24,998 nt of DNA from CAYQTL01 sp964420405. Its GTDB lineage: Bacteria; Acidobacteriota; Thermoanaerobaculia; Thermoanaerobaculales; Sulfomarinibacteraceae. Position numbers and translations under genes: made by a program. The stretch is from contig CAYQTL010000077.1 in the NCBI GenBank assembly GCA_964420405.1, forward strand, positions 1-24,998, in the 5' to 3' direction. The notes under the pieces are model-generated. The model saw only the letters and a list, made by a program, of their open reading frames with translations, had not been told where the DNA came from and did no database searches. Positions 15,192 through 22,967 of the stretch are shown here, piece after piece (position 1 is the first letter of the stretch; the number at the start of each line of letters is the position of its first letter).

Positions 15192-16433
15192 TCAGAACCG
15201 CCACTGGAGGTTGCCGGCGACGCCGAGGTAGGCGTTGGTGGAGTAGCTGCCGACCAGGGTGCCGAGGACCCCGCTGCTGTCGATCTCGCCGTCACCGAGG
15301 TCGGCCCACAGCAGCTGCGCGCCCCAGCTGAAACGGTCGGAGCGCTGGTTCTGCACCCCGGCGGCGACCCGGACCTGGCGGTCGACCGGAAGGTCCGCCG
15401 TCCGGTCCTCGGCGTCGGTGGGCGACGTGTCGTAGGTGACGCCGAAGCGAAGCAGCCAGGGATCGCCGAGCCGGTAGTGGACGCCGGCGCCGAAACGGTA
15501 GGTGTCCTCCCAGTTGCGGGGCAGGGTCGCGGTGCCGGCCTGGCCGACCGAGACGTACTGGTTCTCGAGTGCGCTCCAGCTCTCCCAGCCCACGGTACCG
15601 ACGATCGCCACCCGGTCTGAGATGTCGTGATGGAGACCCACCCGAACCACGTCCGGCAAGGTCAGCGTCGTGTTGACCGGCGACGTCAGGTCGCGCGGCG
15701 TCCGCCTCACGTCCCCCGAGTAGTCGAGCTCGGTCTCCGAGACGTAGGAGATCCCGATCCGCGAGCGCTCGCCGATCTCGAACATCGCCGACAGGTTGCC
15801 GGAGACCTGGGTGTCGGTGCCGTCGATGGCGATCTGCGACCCGGGGATGAGCCCCTCCACCTCGACAGCGAGCTTCGACGTCACGATGTTGAGCCCGCCG
15901 CCGAGCGACAACCAGTCGTTGACCCGATAGGCGACGGTCGGTGACACCGAGAACGCCAGGATCTCCGAGGTCTGCGCCTGCCTCCGGCCGACCCAGTCGA
16001 GCTCGTACTCGAGCGCCGCACCCGCCGCGCCGAAGAGCGCAACGCCGAGCCGGAGGCGCTCGCCGAAGCTGTGGACGTACGCGGCGGTGAGGATCGGCAC
16101 CGTACTTCCGGCCTGACCGCCGTCGCCGCCGCTGAAGGTCGTGGCCGGGTCGACCGCGAACTGGATGTCCGGCAGGAGGGCGCCGGCGGCGACCAGGAGC
16201 TGGTTGCCCTCGAGGAGGGTCATGCCCGCCGGGTTGTAGAACGGGATCGCGGTGCTGGCGTCGAGCGCCGACGCCTCCGCGCCAGCCCCCGCCGTTCCCA
16301 TCTCCGGGGTTCCGTACTCGTTGGCATAGAGCCCGCCCGCTCGAGCCGGAAGCGCCACCAGCACGGATCCCACGACCAGCGACGCCAGCCGCAGGGTCCT
16401 TCCCAGACCCATCCAGCCACTCAGGGTGTTCAT
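15192..16433 (-). CDS. FadL/OmpP1/TodX-family outer-membrane transporter
   Basis: A 413-residue outer-membrane β-barrel of the family that takes up long-chain fatty acids and other hydrophobic compounds by lateral diffusion. Signal peptide about 1-32 (LRLASLVVGSVLVALPARA). The mature start GGLYANEYGTPEMGTAGAG and the NPAGM motif at 67-71 are diagnostic of the family's N-terminal hatch; many amphipathic strands follow (RLRLGVALFG, NDWLSLGGGLNIV, SRIGISYVSETELDYSG, VRVGLHHDISD) and the protein ends LQWRF with terminal Phe. No strong ribosome site precedes ATG 16433; an operator-like repeat lies 35-60 bases upstream. The substrate cannot be read from sequence. It heads the group containing the DUF1254 genes and follows another β-barrel gene on the same strand. 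Confidence 0.92.
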   Translation of the reverse strand: MNTLSGWMGLGRTLRLASLVVGSVLVALPARAGGLYANEYGTPEMGTAGAGAEASALDASTAIPFYNPAGMTLLEGNQLLVAAGALLPDIQFAVDPATTFSGGDGGQAGSTVPILTAAYVHSFGERLRLGVALFGAAGAALEYELDWVGRRQAQTSEILAFSVSPTVAYRVNDWLSLGGGLNIVTSKLAVEVEGLIPGSQIAIDGTDTQVSGNLSAMFEIGERSRIGISYVSETELDYSGDVRRTPRDLTSPVNTTLTLPDVVRVGLHHDISDRVAIVGTVGWESWSALENQYVSVGQAGTATLPRNWEDTYRFGAGVHYRLGDPWLLRFGVTYDTSPTDAEDRTADLPVDRQVRVAAGVQNQRSDRFSWGAQLLWADLGDGEIDSSGVLGTLVGSYSTNAYLGVAGNLQWRF

Positions 16434-16467
16434 GGGACGACGGTAGCGACCCGGTCATCGCAGGGTC

Positions 16468-16495
16468 TTCAAGGGACTCTCAAAGAGTTTTCAAG
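16468..16495 (-). promoter_or_regulatory. Operator-like palindrome and direct repeats before the fadL-type gene
   Basis: On the minus strand CTTGAA occurs twice, 22 bases apart (as TTCAAG at 16490-16495 and 16468-16473 on the plus strand), flanking the palindrome ACTCT-TTG-AGAGT (16476-16488). The block lies 35-62 bases before the fadL ATG in a locally AT-rich patch. Two-turn spacing of repeats around a palindrome suggests a repressor or activator site; the TTGAAA here could also serve as a -35 box, although the matching -10 (TGAAGA) is poor. Confidence 0.4.
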
Positions 16496-16516
16496 ATCAT
16501 GTCGGTCGGGCTGGGA

Positions 16517-17587
16517 TCAACGTCGGCTCGACCTGGCCGGCTCGGTGCCGAAGTGCAGCTCGACCGCGAGCCAGAGCTCCGGAGAGGCGTCCCGTTCGAG
16601 CTCGTCCTCGTCACGCGGCCAGAAGTACCCGGCGCCGACCTCGCCGAACAGCCACTCGCGGTGGAGCCGCCGCCGGTAGGTCACCCGCGCCCCGTACTCC
16701 CGCAGCGGTACCGGCGAGTCGGTCTCGCCGTGAGCCCTCAACCGCCAGGCGAGGGCGTCGTTGGCACCGAGGCCCTGGAACAGCGTCAGCGAGCTCCTCC
16801 ATGCGACCCCGATGCTGACCTCAGAGATCGTCCCGGACCCCGACAGACGGGCGAGCAGGTTGTCGGAGAAGCGGTGCTCGAGGTCGACGCCCGTGGTGGT
16901 GCCGAACCTCTCGTCGCCGGTCCAGAACACCGTCTGCCGCCACCGGTACAGCCAGTCCCCGGCGAGCTCGCCATGCCACCGGTACTGGGCCCTCACGTAG
17001 GGGTCCGGCGGCCAGCTGATCCTGACGCCGGCGCTGAGGCTGAGCCGTCGTCGGCCCCGGTCGATGGGCGTCGAGCCGATGCCGAGCAGCCAGTCGAAGC
17101 TCTGCTCCTCGTCGGCCGGCTGCACGGTGTCGCCGTACTCCTCGGTGTCCGCGAGAAACGCGCGCCGATCCACACGCCCGACGAACGCGTGGAACCTGCG
17201 CTCGATGTTCGGCAGGTCGACGTGGATCCGGCTGCGGAGACGGGGGTCGAGGCCGTCGCGGTCGGTCCACAGCGTCCCGAGGTTGACGTGCCCGAAGGTG
17301 CGGAGGCTCTCGTCGTAGGCGCGGTCGTCGCCGAAGAAGCCGTCGAACCACCGCGAGGTGCCGCACACCGTGTGGTAGAGGGACCGGTTGACCCGGTCGA
17401 CGAAGGTGTCGTAGGTCAGCTGGGGCGGGGGGCACGGGTCGACGGCCTTCTCCTCAGCGTCGGTGGCTGCCTGCTCGGACTCCGCCGTGTCGGTGCGATC
17501 AGGGTCGACGACCGGCTCCGGCTGCTGCCCCCGGGCCGCGGATATGGCGCAAATGCAGACCAGCAGGGTGGCGGCTGCCCGCCTCAT
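16517..17587 (-). CDS. Predicted outer-membrane β-barrel protein, unassigned
   Basis: A 356-residue exported protein. ATG 17587 opens a signal peptide (MRRAAATLLVCICAISAARG) followed by an acidic linker (PEPVVDPDRTDTAESEQ). Two cysteines (DPCPPP and YHTVCGTSRWF) may bond. The central and C-terminal parts are amphipathic strands with aromatic girdle residues (RISWPPDPYVRAQYRWHGEL, WLYRWRQTVFW, GTTTGVDLEHRFSDNLLARL, WLFGEVGAGYFWPR, PELWLAVELHFG), typical of a barrel of about 12 strands; the repeated RWRQTVFWTGDERFG theme resembles surface-assembly barrels, but I cannot name the family. The frame is open 90 codons further upstream, across the lipoprotein terminator, with no ribosome site or exported start there. 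GAGAGG lies about nine bases upstream of ATG 17587. Confidence 0.75.
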   Translation of the reverse strand: MRRAAATLLVCICAISAARGQQPEPVVDPDRTDTAESEQAATDAEEKAVDPCPPPQLTYDTFVDRVNRSLYHTVCGTSRWFDGFFGDDRAYDESLRTFGHVNLGTLWTDRDGLDPRLRSRIHVDLPNIERRFHAFVGRVDRRAFLADTEEYGDTVQPADEEQSFDWLLGIGSTPIDRGRRRLSLSAGVRISWPPDPYVRAQYRWHGELAGDWLYRWRQTVFWTGDERFGTTTGVDLEHRFSDNLLARLSGSGTISEVSIGVAWRSSLTLFQGLGANDALAWRLRAHGETDSPVPLREYGARVTYRRRLHREWLFGEVGAGYFWPRDEDELERDASPELWLAVELHFGTEPARSSRR

Positions 17588-17664
17588 CGGGATCAGCACC
17601 TCTCGTGGTCCACCACGCTGTCGAGCCCAGGGTGGATCGTACGACGTCGTGCACGTGAAGAGAT

Positions 17665-17694
17665 CGGGGCCGGTGGCGAGTGCCACCGACCCCG
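17665..17694 (-). terminator. Terminator of the DUF4136 lipoprotein gene
   Basis: An imperfect 12-bp stem: CGGTGGC 17671-17677 with GCCACCG 17682-17688 (loop of four), extended by CGGGG 17665-17669 with CCCCG 17690-17694 across one mismatch. Read on the minus strand it is followed by ATCTCTTCAC, a T-rich tail, about 60 bases after the lipoprotein stop. Confidence 0.65.
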
Positions 17695-17751
17695 GGTCTT
17701 CCGGGCTCCGTGCGTCAGGAGGGTCCGGCGATGGGCCGCCACTGGGAACCG

Positions 17752-18285
17752 TCAGCGCGGCGGGAAGCTCCGGAATGCCCGCTCCACCGCCCGGTTGATG
17801 GCGGCGGTATTGCGCTCCGGGTTCTGCCGCAGGGTGTCGGTGGCGATGGCGCGCCACACGAGGGTGTTGGTCGAGGCGTCCCAGATATCGATCACCAGGG
17901 TGCCCTGGGTGATGGTGGTGGCCCGCGTGCTCGATGACATCACGCCCATGCCCGAGTGCCAGCCGGGACCGCGCCAGTTGTTCATGGACATGTAGGTCGT
18001 GTCGAACCGGAGCTGCTGAGTCGTGGAGCCGTGGTAGGTGACGTAGACGTCCGGATCGCTGTCCACCTCCTGGAGCCCGGCGTTGGACACCCCCTGCCGG
18101 ATGGCATTGACGATCCGCTGGTGGACGAGCGGGGACGCCGCCTCGATGTCGTTGTCCGAGTTCTGATACTGGAAGGTCCGGTACTCGGAGAAGTCGGCAT
18201 CGACCGCGTAGTCAGTGTTGACGGACATGGTGGAGCAACCGGCTGCGAGGACGATCGTCATCGCGGCGAGAAGTGCGCGCCTCAT
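17752..18285 (-). CDS. DUF4136 domain lipoprotein
   Basis: A 177-residue predicted lipoprotein. The signal sequence MRRALLAAMTIVLAAGC ends in a lipobox (LAAGC, acylated Cys17), and Ser follows at +2, favouring outer-membrane sorting under Lol rules. The DUF4136 body follows: VDADFSEYRTFQY near the start, HQRIVNAIRQGVSNAGL, DVYVTYHGS, TQGTLVIDIWDASTNTLVWR and a final helix (INRAVERAFRSFPP). Such lipoproteins are common in diderm bacteria and their role is unknown. AAGGAGA lies six bases before the ATG, fixing the start. It has its own terminator and probably forms a single-gene transcript. Confidence 0.9.
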   Translation of the reverse strand: MRRALLAAMTIVLAAGCSTMSVNTDYAVDADFSEYRTFQYQNSDNDIEAASPLVHQRIVNAIRQGVSNAGLQEVDSDPDVYVTYHGSTTQQLRFDTTYMSMNNWRGPGWHSGMGVMSSSTRATTITQGTLVIDIWDASTNTLVWRAIATDTLRQNPERNTAAINRAVERAFRSFPPR

Positions 18286-18342
18286 CTCAGTCTCCTTTCA
18301 TTCTCGAGCGTGATGTCACAGTGTTTCGTTTCCATCGACAGA

Positions 18343-18768
18343 CTAGGCGGCAGAGCCGAAGTACCACTTCAGCAGCACGAGCCAGCCGGCCAGCAGCGCC
18401 AGCGAGACCAGCAGCTGCGGCCACATCACCGCGAGGAAGCCGCGCTCCTTGATCTTCTTCCGTCGCTCGACGTGGGCGTCCCGCTGGGCCTCCTGCCACG
18501 CGACGAGCCAGGTGTCTCCCGCCGTCACGACACCGTCGCTCTCCACGTGGAGGAAGACCGTCGCCCGGGACGTGGCCAGGTGGAAGACCAGGTACAGAAC
18601 CCCGCCGAACACCGGGAAGAAGAAGAGCACGAACAGGAACAGCCACCAGTTGAACGGTCGCCGGCCGGCCAATGCGGCGGTCGTCTCGGTGGTTGTCAGG
18701 GGCTCCCAACCGAGCTCCACGAGCTCGTGAACGCGTGCGCCCAGATGTGCTTCCACGGCAACCTCCAT
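18343..18768 (-). CDS. Small two-TM membrane protein, unknown function
   Basis: A 141-residue protein from ATG 18768. The soluble start (EVAVEAHLGARVHELVELGW, then EPLTTTETTAALAGRRPFNW) reads like the common small-membrane-protein pattern in which a strand with GRR precedes the first membrane helix. TM1 is WWLFLFVLFFFPVFGGVLYLVF (about 40-62), then a β-rich loop (ATVFLHVESDGVVTAGD), a charged helix (ERRKKIKER) and TM2 (LLVSLALLAGWLVLLKWYF, about 118-137). The frame stays open 48 codons upstream, but that part overlaps the terminator of the arc unit and has no plausible protein content. A CCGAGG element lies close before the ATG. No named family recognised. Confidence 0.65.
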   Translation of the reverse strand: MEVAVEAHLGARVHELVELGWEPLTTTETTAALAGRRPFNWWLFLFVLFFFPVFGGVLYLVFHLATSRATVFLHVESDGVVTAGDTWLVAWQEAQRDAHVERRKKIKERGFLAVMWPQLLVSLALLAGWLVLLKWYFGSAA

Positions 18769-18854
18769 ACCTCGGGTAGTCCTTGCGCGGAGCCATCCCA
18801 GGATGGGCTCTCCCCGCTGCGGAGTCAGGAAAGTGGTATGAAAGAACCGTGAAA

Positions 18855-18870
18855 GGCGGGGCCTCCCGCC
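18855..18870 (-). terminator. Intrinsic terminator behind the arginine deiminase unit
   Basis: GGCGGG 18855-18860 pairs with CCCGCC 18865-18870 (6 bp, loop of four). Read on the minus strand the stem is followed by TTTCAC, and it lies about 110 bases after the stop of the META gene. Confidence 0.6.
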
Positions 18871-18978
18871 GGGAACACCCGCGTTCGGCACGGCCCGCAC
18901 GGCAATCGGCACGGCTTCACCGGGATGCGTCCGCCCTTCCGCCCGAGGGCCTCCTCGTCCGGGTCCCGGCCGTGGTCC

Positions 18979-20055
18979 CTACTCGCTGATCGGAGTGGCC
19001 CATATCGCCCGTTCGCCGTCGTCGCGGTGGACGTCCAGCATGCCGCGCACGATGTCCCAGGTCGCAGCGCTCGCGAGTGCGGCGAGGAACTGCTGCTCCT
19101 GGAGCGTCGACTCGTCGTCACAGGCCATGCGGGTGGTCGCCAGCGGCCCGATGGTGAGGGCGTTGCCCGCCACCGTGAACGGGCCGTGGAAACGGTTGCA
19201 GCCGCTGTCGCCCGACACCTCTCCGTCCTCGAACTCCAGGGTCAACCGGCTGCCGGCCATCGGGCCGACCACGGCCTGGCGCCCGTTGTTGTAGCCGGTG
19301 ACCTCCCACCGAACGCCCTCGAGCCGCGGGGGTGATTCGCGCTCGAACCGCAGCGGGTCGCCCCCCGATTCCGGCACCAGGGTCAGGTGGTCGCCCTCGA
19401 CCACGACCCGCATGGCTCCGGAGAACGCTCTCAGGAACTGGTCCTCGGTCGACCGTGCCGGCTCGGGACACGCCATCATGGTTCCACCCAGCTGGCCGAG
19501 GACGAGCGTCCCGCCGTCGAGGGTGTACGACCCCATGAGCTGGTTGCAGCCCGAGAAACCGGCGACGCGTCCCCCCGCGAGACGGACCGTCACGGCCTCG
19601 CGCTCACCCTCCCCGGGGAGCTCCCGGCCCGGCAGGCCCGTCAGCCGCCAGGTGGCGTTCTCCAGGGCCGCCCGACCCGCGGCCGCCACCCGGCAGCAGC
19701 CGCCGAGATGCCGCCCGTCCGGCAGCGAGACGTTGACCGAGGAGGGATGCACGGCATCGGACATCCCGTCGCTGCAGGGGCCTTCGCGGAGAAAGGCGAC
19801 CAGCTCGCCGCCGTCGGCGGCGGCCGGCCGACCGCGCCACACCGTCTCCTTTCGTGGCGCCAGCGTGCTCGCGGCGCCCAGATAGCCGGTTGGGGCAGAG
19901 TCCGGCGTCGAGAAGCGCGCCGTCCCCGGTTCGGTGAGCTCGAGGCTCCAGAACGGCTCGGTTCCGAAGCAGATCAACGGCTGTTCCTCGGCCCCCGACA
20001 CGGTCAACGACCCGAGCAGGAAGACGGACGCCAGCGACCAGGGGTATCGTTTCAT
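18979..20055 (-). CDS. Exported protein with COG3650-like domain and two META (HslJ-like) domains
   Basis: A 358-residue exported protein (signal peptide about 1-21, WSLASVFLLGSLTVSGA). Residues about 27-122 resemble the COG3650-type domain often found before META domains: CFGTEPFWSLEL, then CSDGMSDAVHPSSV and GGCCR. META domain 1 spans about 131-238 (TWRLTG, GFSGCNQLMGSYTL, TMMAC) and META domain 2 about 245-350 (RWEVTG, GDSGCNRFHGPFTV, TRMAC, EEQ-like EQQFLAAL); each has the paired Cys of the GCN and MAC motifs. HslJ in E. coli is a heat-inducible outer-membrane lipoprotein linked to novobiocin resistance; this one lacks a lipobox. AAGGAG follows the arcA stop directly, and only 13 bases separate the genes, so the two are almost surely co-transcribed. 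Its role beside arginine catabolism is unknown. Confidence 0.88.
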   Translation of the reverse strand: MKRYPWSLASVFLLGSLTVSGAEEQPLICFGTEPFWSLELTEPGTARFSTPDSAPTGYLGAASTLAPRKETVWRGRPAAADGGELVAFLREGPCSDGMSDAVHPSSVNVSLPDGRHLGGCCRVAAAGRAALENATWRLTGLPGRELPGEGEREAVTVRLAGGRVAGFSGCNQLMGSYTLDGGTLVLGQLGGTMMACPEPARSTEDQFLRAFSGAMRVVVEGDHLTLVPESGGDPLRFERESPPRLEGVRWEVTGYNNGRQAVVGPMAGSRLTLEFEDGEVSGDSGCNRFHGPFTVAGNALTIGPLATTRMACDDESTLQEQQFLAALASAATWDIVRGMLDVHRDDGERAIWATPISE

Positions 20056-20068
20056 GTCGAATGCTCCT

Positions 20069-21334
20069 TCAGTAGTCCACGGGATCGCGGAGCAGCGGGC
20101 AGGTCATGCAGTGGCCGCCGCCGCGGCCGCGGCCGAGCTCCGCGCCCACGATGGTGACGACCTCCACACCGGCCTTGCGCAGCTCGGTGTTGGTCCAGGT
20201 GCTGCGGTCGTAGGCGACCACCACCCCCGGCGACAGGCAGACCAGGTTGTTGCCGCTGTCCCACTGGCCGCGCTCGGCCGCGTAGTGGTCGCCGCCGGTC
20301 TCGATCACCCGCAGCTCCTTCAGGTTCAGGGCATCGGCGACGACCTCCACGAAGGGCTCGCGCTCCATGGTCGCGTCGATGACATCGGGCCGGTCGCCGG
20401 GGCGCAGCGAGATGGCATGGACCTGGTCCATGATCGGAGGGTAGAGCGTCACCAGGTCCCTGTCGGCGAAGGTGAACACGGTGTCCAGGTGCATCGCGGC
20501 GCGCAGCTTGGGCATGGCGGCGACGATCACGCGCTCGGCGGCGCCGTTCTCGAACAGAGCCCTCGCGACCTGGGAGATGCCCTGGCGGGAGGTGCGCTCG
20601 CTCATGCCGATGAGGACGACGCCGTTGCCCACCGGCAGCACGTCCCCGCCCTCCAGGGTCGCGCGGCCGAAGTCCCTGTCCGGATCCCCCCACCAGACCT
20701 GGATCCCTGCACCGGCGAAGCTCGGGTGGAACCGGTAGATCGCGGTGGTCAGCAGCGTCTCCTCGCGGCGCACGGGCCAGAACAGCGGGTTGAGGGTGAC
20801 GCCACCGTAGATCCAGCAGGTGGTGTCGCGCGTGTACAGCGTGTTGGGCAGGGGCGGCAGCAGGTACTCGTGCACGCCGTGGGCTTCCCGCACGAGCGAG
20901 AGGTAGCCCGACGTGCAGTACTCGTCCGGCAGGTCGACCACCGAGAGGCCGCCGATCAGGTACTCCGCGAGACCGCGGGGGGGCAGGCTCTCGAGGAAGG
21001 CGCGCGTGCTCTCCATCAGCCCCAGGCCCACGGTTTCCGCGGTGACCTTGCGGTCCAGGAGCCAGTCTCGTGCCTCTGGGATGGCCACCGTCTCGGCCAG
21101 CAGGTCGTGCATCTCCACGACCTCGACCCCGCGGTTGCGCATCTTGGTGATGAAGTCGAAATGATCTCGCGTGGCCATCTCGACCCATAGCACGTCGTCG
21201 AACAGCAGCTCGTCGTTGTTGCTCGGCGTGAGGCGCAGGTGGGCGAGCCCGGGAGCGCAGACCAGGACCTTGCGCAGGGTCCCGACCTCGGAGTGGACGC
21301 CGAAACGTGGCGCGGAGGCGGTGTCGTTGCTCAT
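20069..21334 (-). CDS. arcA: Arginine deiminase
   Basis: Hydrolyses L-arginine to L-citrulline and ammonia in the cytosol, first step of the ADI pathway (energy from arginine and acid resistance). It has 421 residues, close to the 418 of Pseudomonas aeruginosa ADI. Catalytic and guanidinium-binding residues line up with that enzyme with a steady offset: D170 in NTLYTRDTT, E228 in LEGGD, H282 and D284 in MHLDTVFTF, and nucleophile C409 in GRGRGGGHCMTCPL. The N-terminal VHSEVGTLRKVLVCAPG and MATRDHFDF are also typical. GAGGAG lies nine bases before ATG 21334. The gene sits 21 bases behind the antiporter and 13 before the META gene. No ornithine carbamoyltransferase or carbamate kinase gene lies in the window. 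Confidence 0.96.
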   Translation of the reverse strand: MSNDTASAPRFGVHSEVGTLRKVLVCAPGLAHLRLTPSNNDELLFDDVLWVEMATRDHFDFITKMRNRGVEVVEMHDLLAETVAIPEARDWLLDRKVTAETVGLGLMESTRAFLESLPPRGLAEYLIGGLSVVDLPDEYCTSGYLSLVREAHGVHEYLLPPLPNTLYTRDTTCWIYGGVTLNPLFWPVRREETLLTTAIYRFHPSFAGAGIQVWWGDPDRDFGRATLEGGDVLPVGNGVVLIGMSERTSRQGISQVARALFENGAAERVIVAAMPKLRAAMHLDTVFTFADRDLVTLYPPIMDQVHAISLRPGDRPDVIDATMEREPFVEVVADALNLKELRVIETGGDHYAAERGQWDSGNNLVCLSPGVVVAYDRSTWTNTELRKAGVEVVTIVGAELGRGRGGGHCMTCPLLRDPVDY

Positions 21335-21355
21335 GCGATTGGCTCCTCGTGAGGG

Positions 21356-22786
21356 TCAGATGGAGATCATCCCGGTGGCGAGGGCGTAGACGCCGTACGC
21401 CGCGCCGGCGAGCACGATGACGAACAGAGCACGTTCCAACGGGGTGAAGATGCGCCGGCCCCGCTCGCGCCGGGCGACGATGAACAGCACGGTCCCCGGT
21501 GCGAAGATGATGAACGACAGCAGCACGAACGTGAGGCCGCCGGCCACCAGCATGAAGATGGTGTAGAGGGTGGCGATCGCGGCCCAGACCAGGTCCTTGA
21601 CGCGGCGCCTGTCGTCAGTCGCGTAGGTCTCGCGGGTGACCGCCAGCTTGAGGGCGTATCCGGCCACCAGGACGTAGGGGATCAAGGTCTTGGCGCTGGT
21701 CATGTCGAGCGCCAGGTCGAAGGCATCCTGGGCGAAGAGGGTCACGATCAGGAAGGTCTGGACCAGGGTGTTGGTGAGCCACACCGCTGCGACGGGCACC
21801 CGGTTCGAGTTCTCCCGCGCCAGCGCCTTGGGGACCAGCTCGCTCCTGGCCGCGGAGTACAGCACCTCGGCGGCCAGCAGCGACCAGGCGAGGTAGGCGC
21901 CGAGCACCGAGACGACGAGCCCGATGCTCACGAACCAGACCCCCCAGGGACCGACCACGTCTCCCAGGACGCCCGCCATGGACGGCTGCCGCAGCCCGGC
22001 CAGCTCGGCGCGCTCCATGATGCCGTAGGGCAGCATCGTCACCAGCACCAGCAGCCCGAGCACGCCGACGAAGCCGGTCACCGTGGCCCAGCCCACGTCC
22101 TCCCGGCGCCTGGCGTAGCGGGAGTAGACGCTCGCCCCCTCGATGCCGATGAAGACGAACACCGTGACCAGCATGGTGCCGCGCACCTGGTCGAAGATCC
22201 CCGAGACCGAGTGCTCGGCGCCGCCCCAGAGCTCCGCCGCGAACAGGCCGGTCTTGAAGGCGAAGGCCGCGATCACGATGAACACCACGATCGGGACGAT
22301 CTTGGCGACGGTCACCACCGTGTTGATGAAGGCCGCCTCCCTGATGCCCCGCAGGATCATGAAGTGGACCGCCCACAGGATGACCGACGAGGCGGCCACC
22401 GAGGTCAGGGTATTGCCCTCTCCGAAGGCCGGCAGGAGCGTGCCGACGGTGGAGCCGATCAGGATGAAGTAGGTGGTGTTGCCGAGGCAGGTACCGGCCC
22501 AGAAGCCGAACGCCGCCGCGAAGCCGAGGTAGTCGCCGAAGCCCGCCTTCGGGTAGGCGAAGATGCCGGCGTCGAGCTCCGGCTTGCGGACCGCCAGGGA
22601 CTGGAAGACGAGGGCGAGCATCAGCATCCCGCCGCCGGCGATGATCCAGGCGATGATGGCGGCGAGGGGCCCTGCGGCAGCGCCGAAGCGGGCCGGCAGC
22701 GAGAAGATGCCCGCTCCCACCATGGAGCCCACGACCATGGCGGTCAGCATCAGGCGGGAGAACTTCCGATCCGTCGCCGCGGTCAT
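21356..22786 (-). CDS. arcD: APC-family amino-acid antiporter, probably arginine:ornithine (ArcD type)
   Basis: A 476-residue inner-membrane transporter of the basic amino acid/polyamine antiporter branch of the APC superfamily. TM1 carries the family signature VVGSMVGAGIFSLPARFG at about 18-36; about twelve hydrophobic helices follow, including IIAWIIAGGGMLMLALVF, INTVVTVAKIVPIVVFIV, GTMLVTVFVFIGIEGASVY (conserved TM6 GIEGA region) and AYLAWSLLAAEVLYSAA. The gene lies just upstream of arcA on the same strand, which makes exchange of arginine for ornithine or citrulline the most likely job; agmatine/putrescine or lysine exchange cannot be excluded from sequence. GGAGGG lies four bases before the ATG. 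Direct repeats and an inverted repeat fill its upstream region. Confidence 0.9.
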   Translation of the reverse strand: MTAATDRKFSRLMLTAMVVGSMVGAGIFSLPARFGAAAGPLAAIIAWIIAGGGMLMLALVFQSLAVRKPELDAGIFAYPKAGFGDYLGFAAAFGFWAGTCLGNTTYFILIGSTVGTLLPAFGEGNTLTSVAASSVILWAVHFMILRGIREAAFINTVVTVAKIVPIVVFIVIAAFAFKTGLFAAELWGGAEHSVSGIFDQVRGTMLVTVFVFIGIEGASVYSRYARRREDVGWATVTGFVGVLGLLVLVTMLPYGIMERAELAGLRQPSMAGVLGDVVGPWGVWFVSIGLVVSVLGAYLAWSLLAAEVLYSAARSELVPKALARENSNRVPVAAVWLTNTLVQTFLIVTLFAQDAFDLALDMTSAKTLIPYVLVAGYALKLAVTRETYATDDRRRVKDLVWAAIATLYTIFMLVAGGLTFVLLSFIIFAPGTVLFIVARRERGRRIFTPLERALFVIVLAGAAYGVYALATGMISI

Positions 22787-22825
22787 GGTCCCTCCGATTC
22801 CGCCCCATCAACCGGCTGCCCGGGG

Positions 22826-22902
22826 CGGCGAAGCCCCCGTTCGATCACGTCCCTGCCGGCGAAGCCCCCCACCCGGGCCACCGCCGCGGTCCGGGTGGAC
22901 CG
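22826..22902 (-). promoter_or_regulatory. Repeat-rich upstream region of the arc unit
   Basis: The 13-mer CGGCGAAGCCCCC (plus strand) occurs at 22826-22838 and again at 22857-22869, 31 bases apart, about three helical turns. Further upstream CGGTCC-GGGT-GGACCG forms an inverted repeat (22887-22902). These sit 40-117 bases before the arcD ATG, where operators for an arginine-responsive regulator would be expected. They do not look like the AT-rich ArgR box. On the mRNA each 13-mer would give a short GGC-TTC-GCC hairpin. Confidence 0.4.
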
Positions 22903-22914
22903 TGCCAGCGCTCA

Positions 22915-22962
22915 GGCGGAGACGATCGGCGGCGGACCCTGTTGCGGGTTCCGGTCTCCGCC
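22915..22962 (-). terminator. Long inverted repeat behind the MetA-like gene
   Basis: GGCGGAGAC 22915-22923 is the exact inverse of GTCTCCGCC 22954-22962 (9 bp). Between them CGGACCC and GGGTTCCG form an inner stem with one bulge around a TGTTGC loop. It begins five bases past the stop at 22968 on the minus strand, the place for a terminator, but no T-run follows. Confidence 0.5.
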
Positions 22963-22967
22963 GGTCG

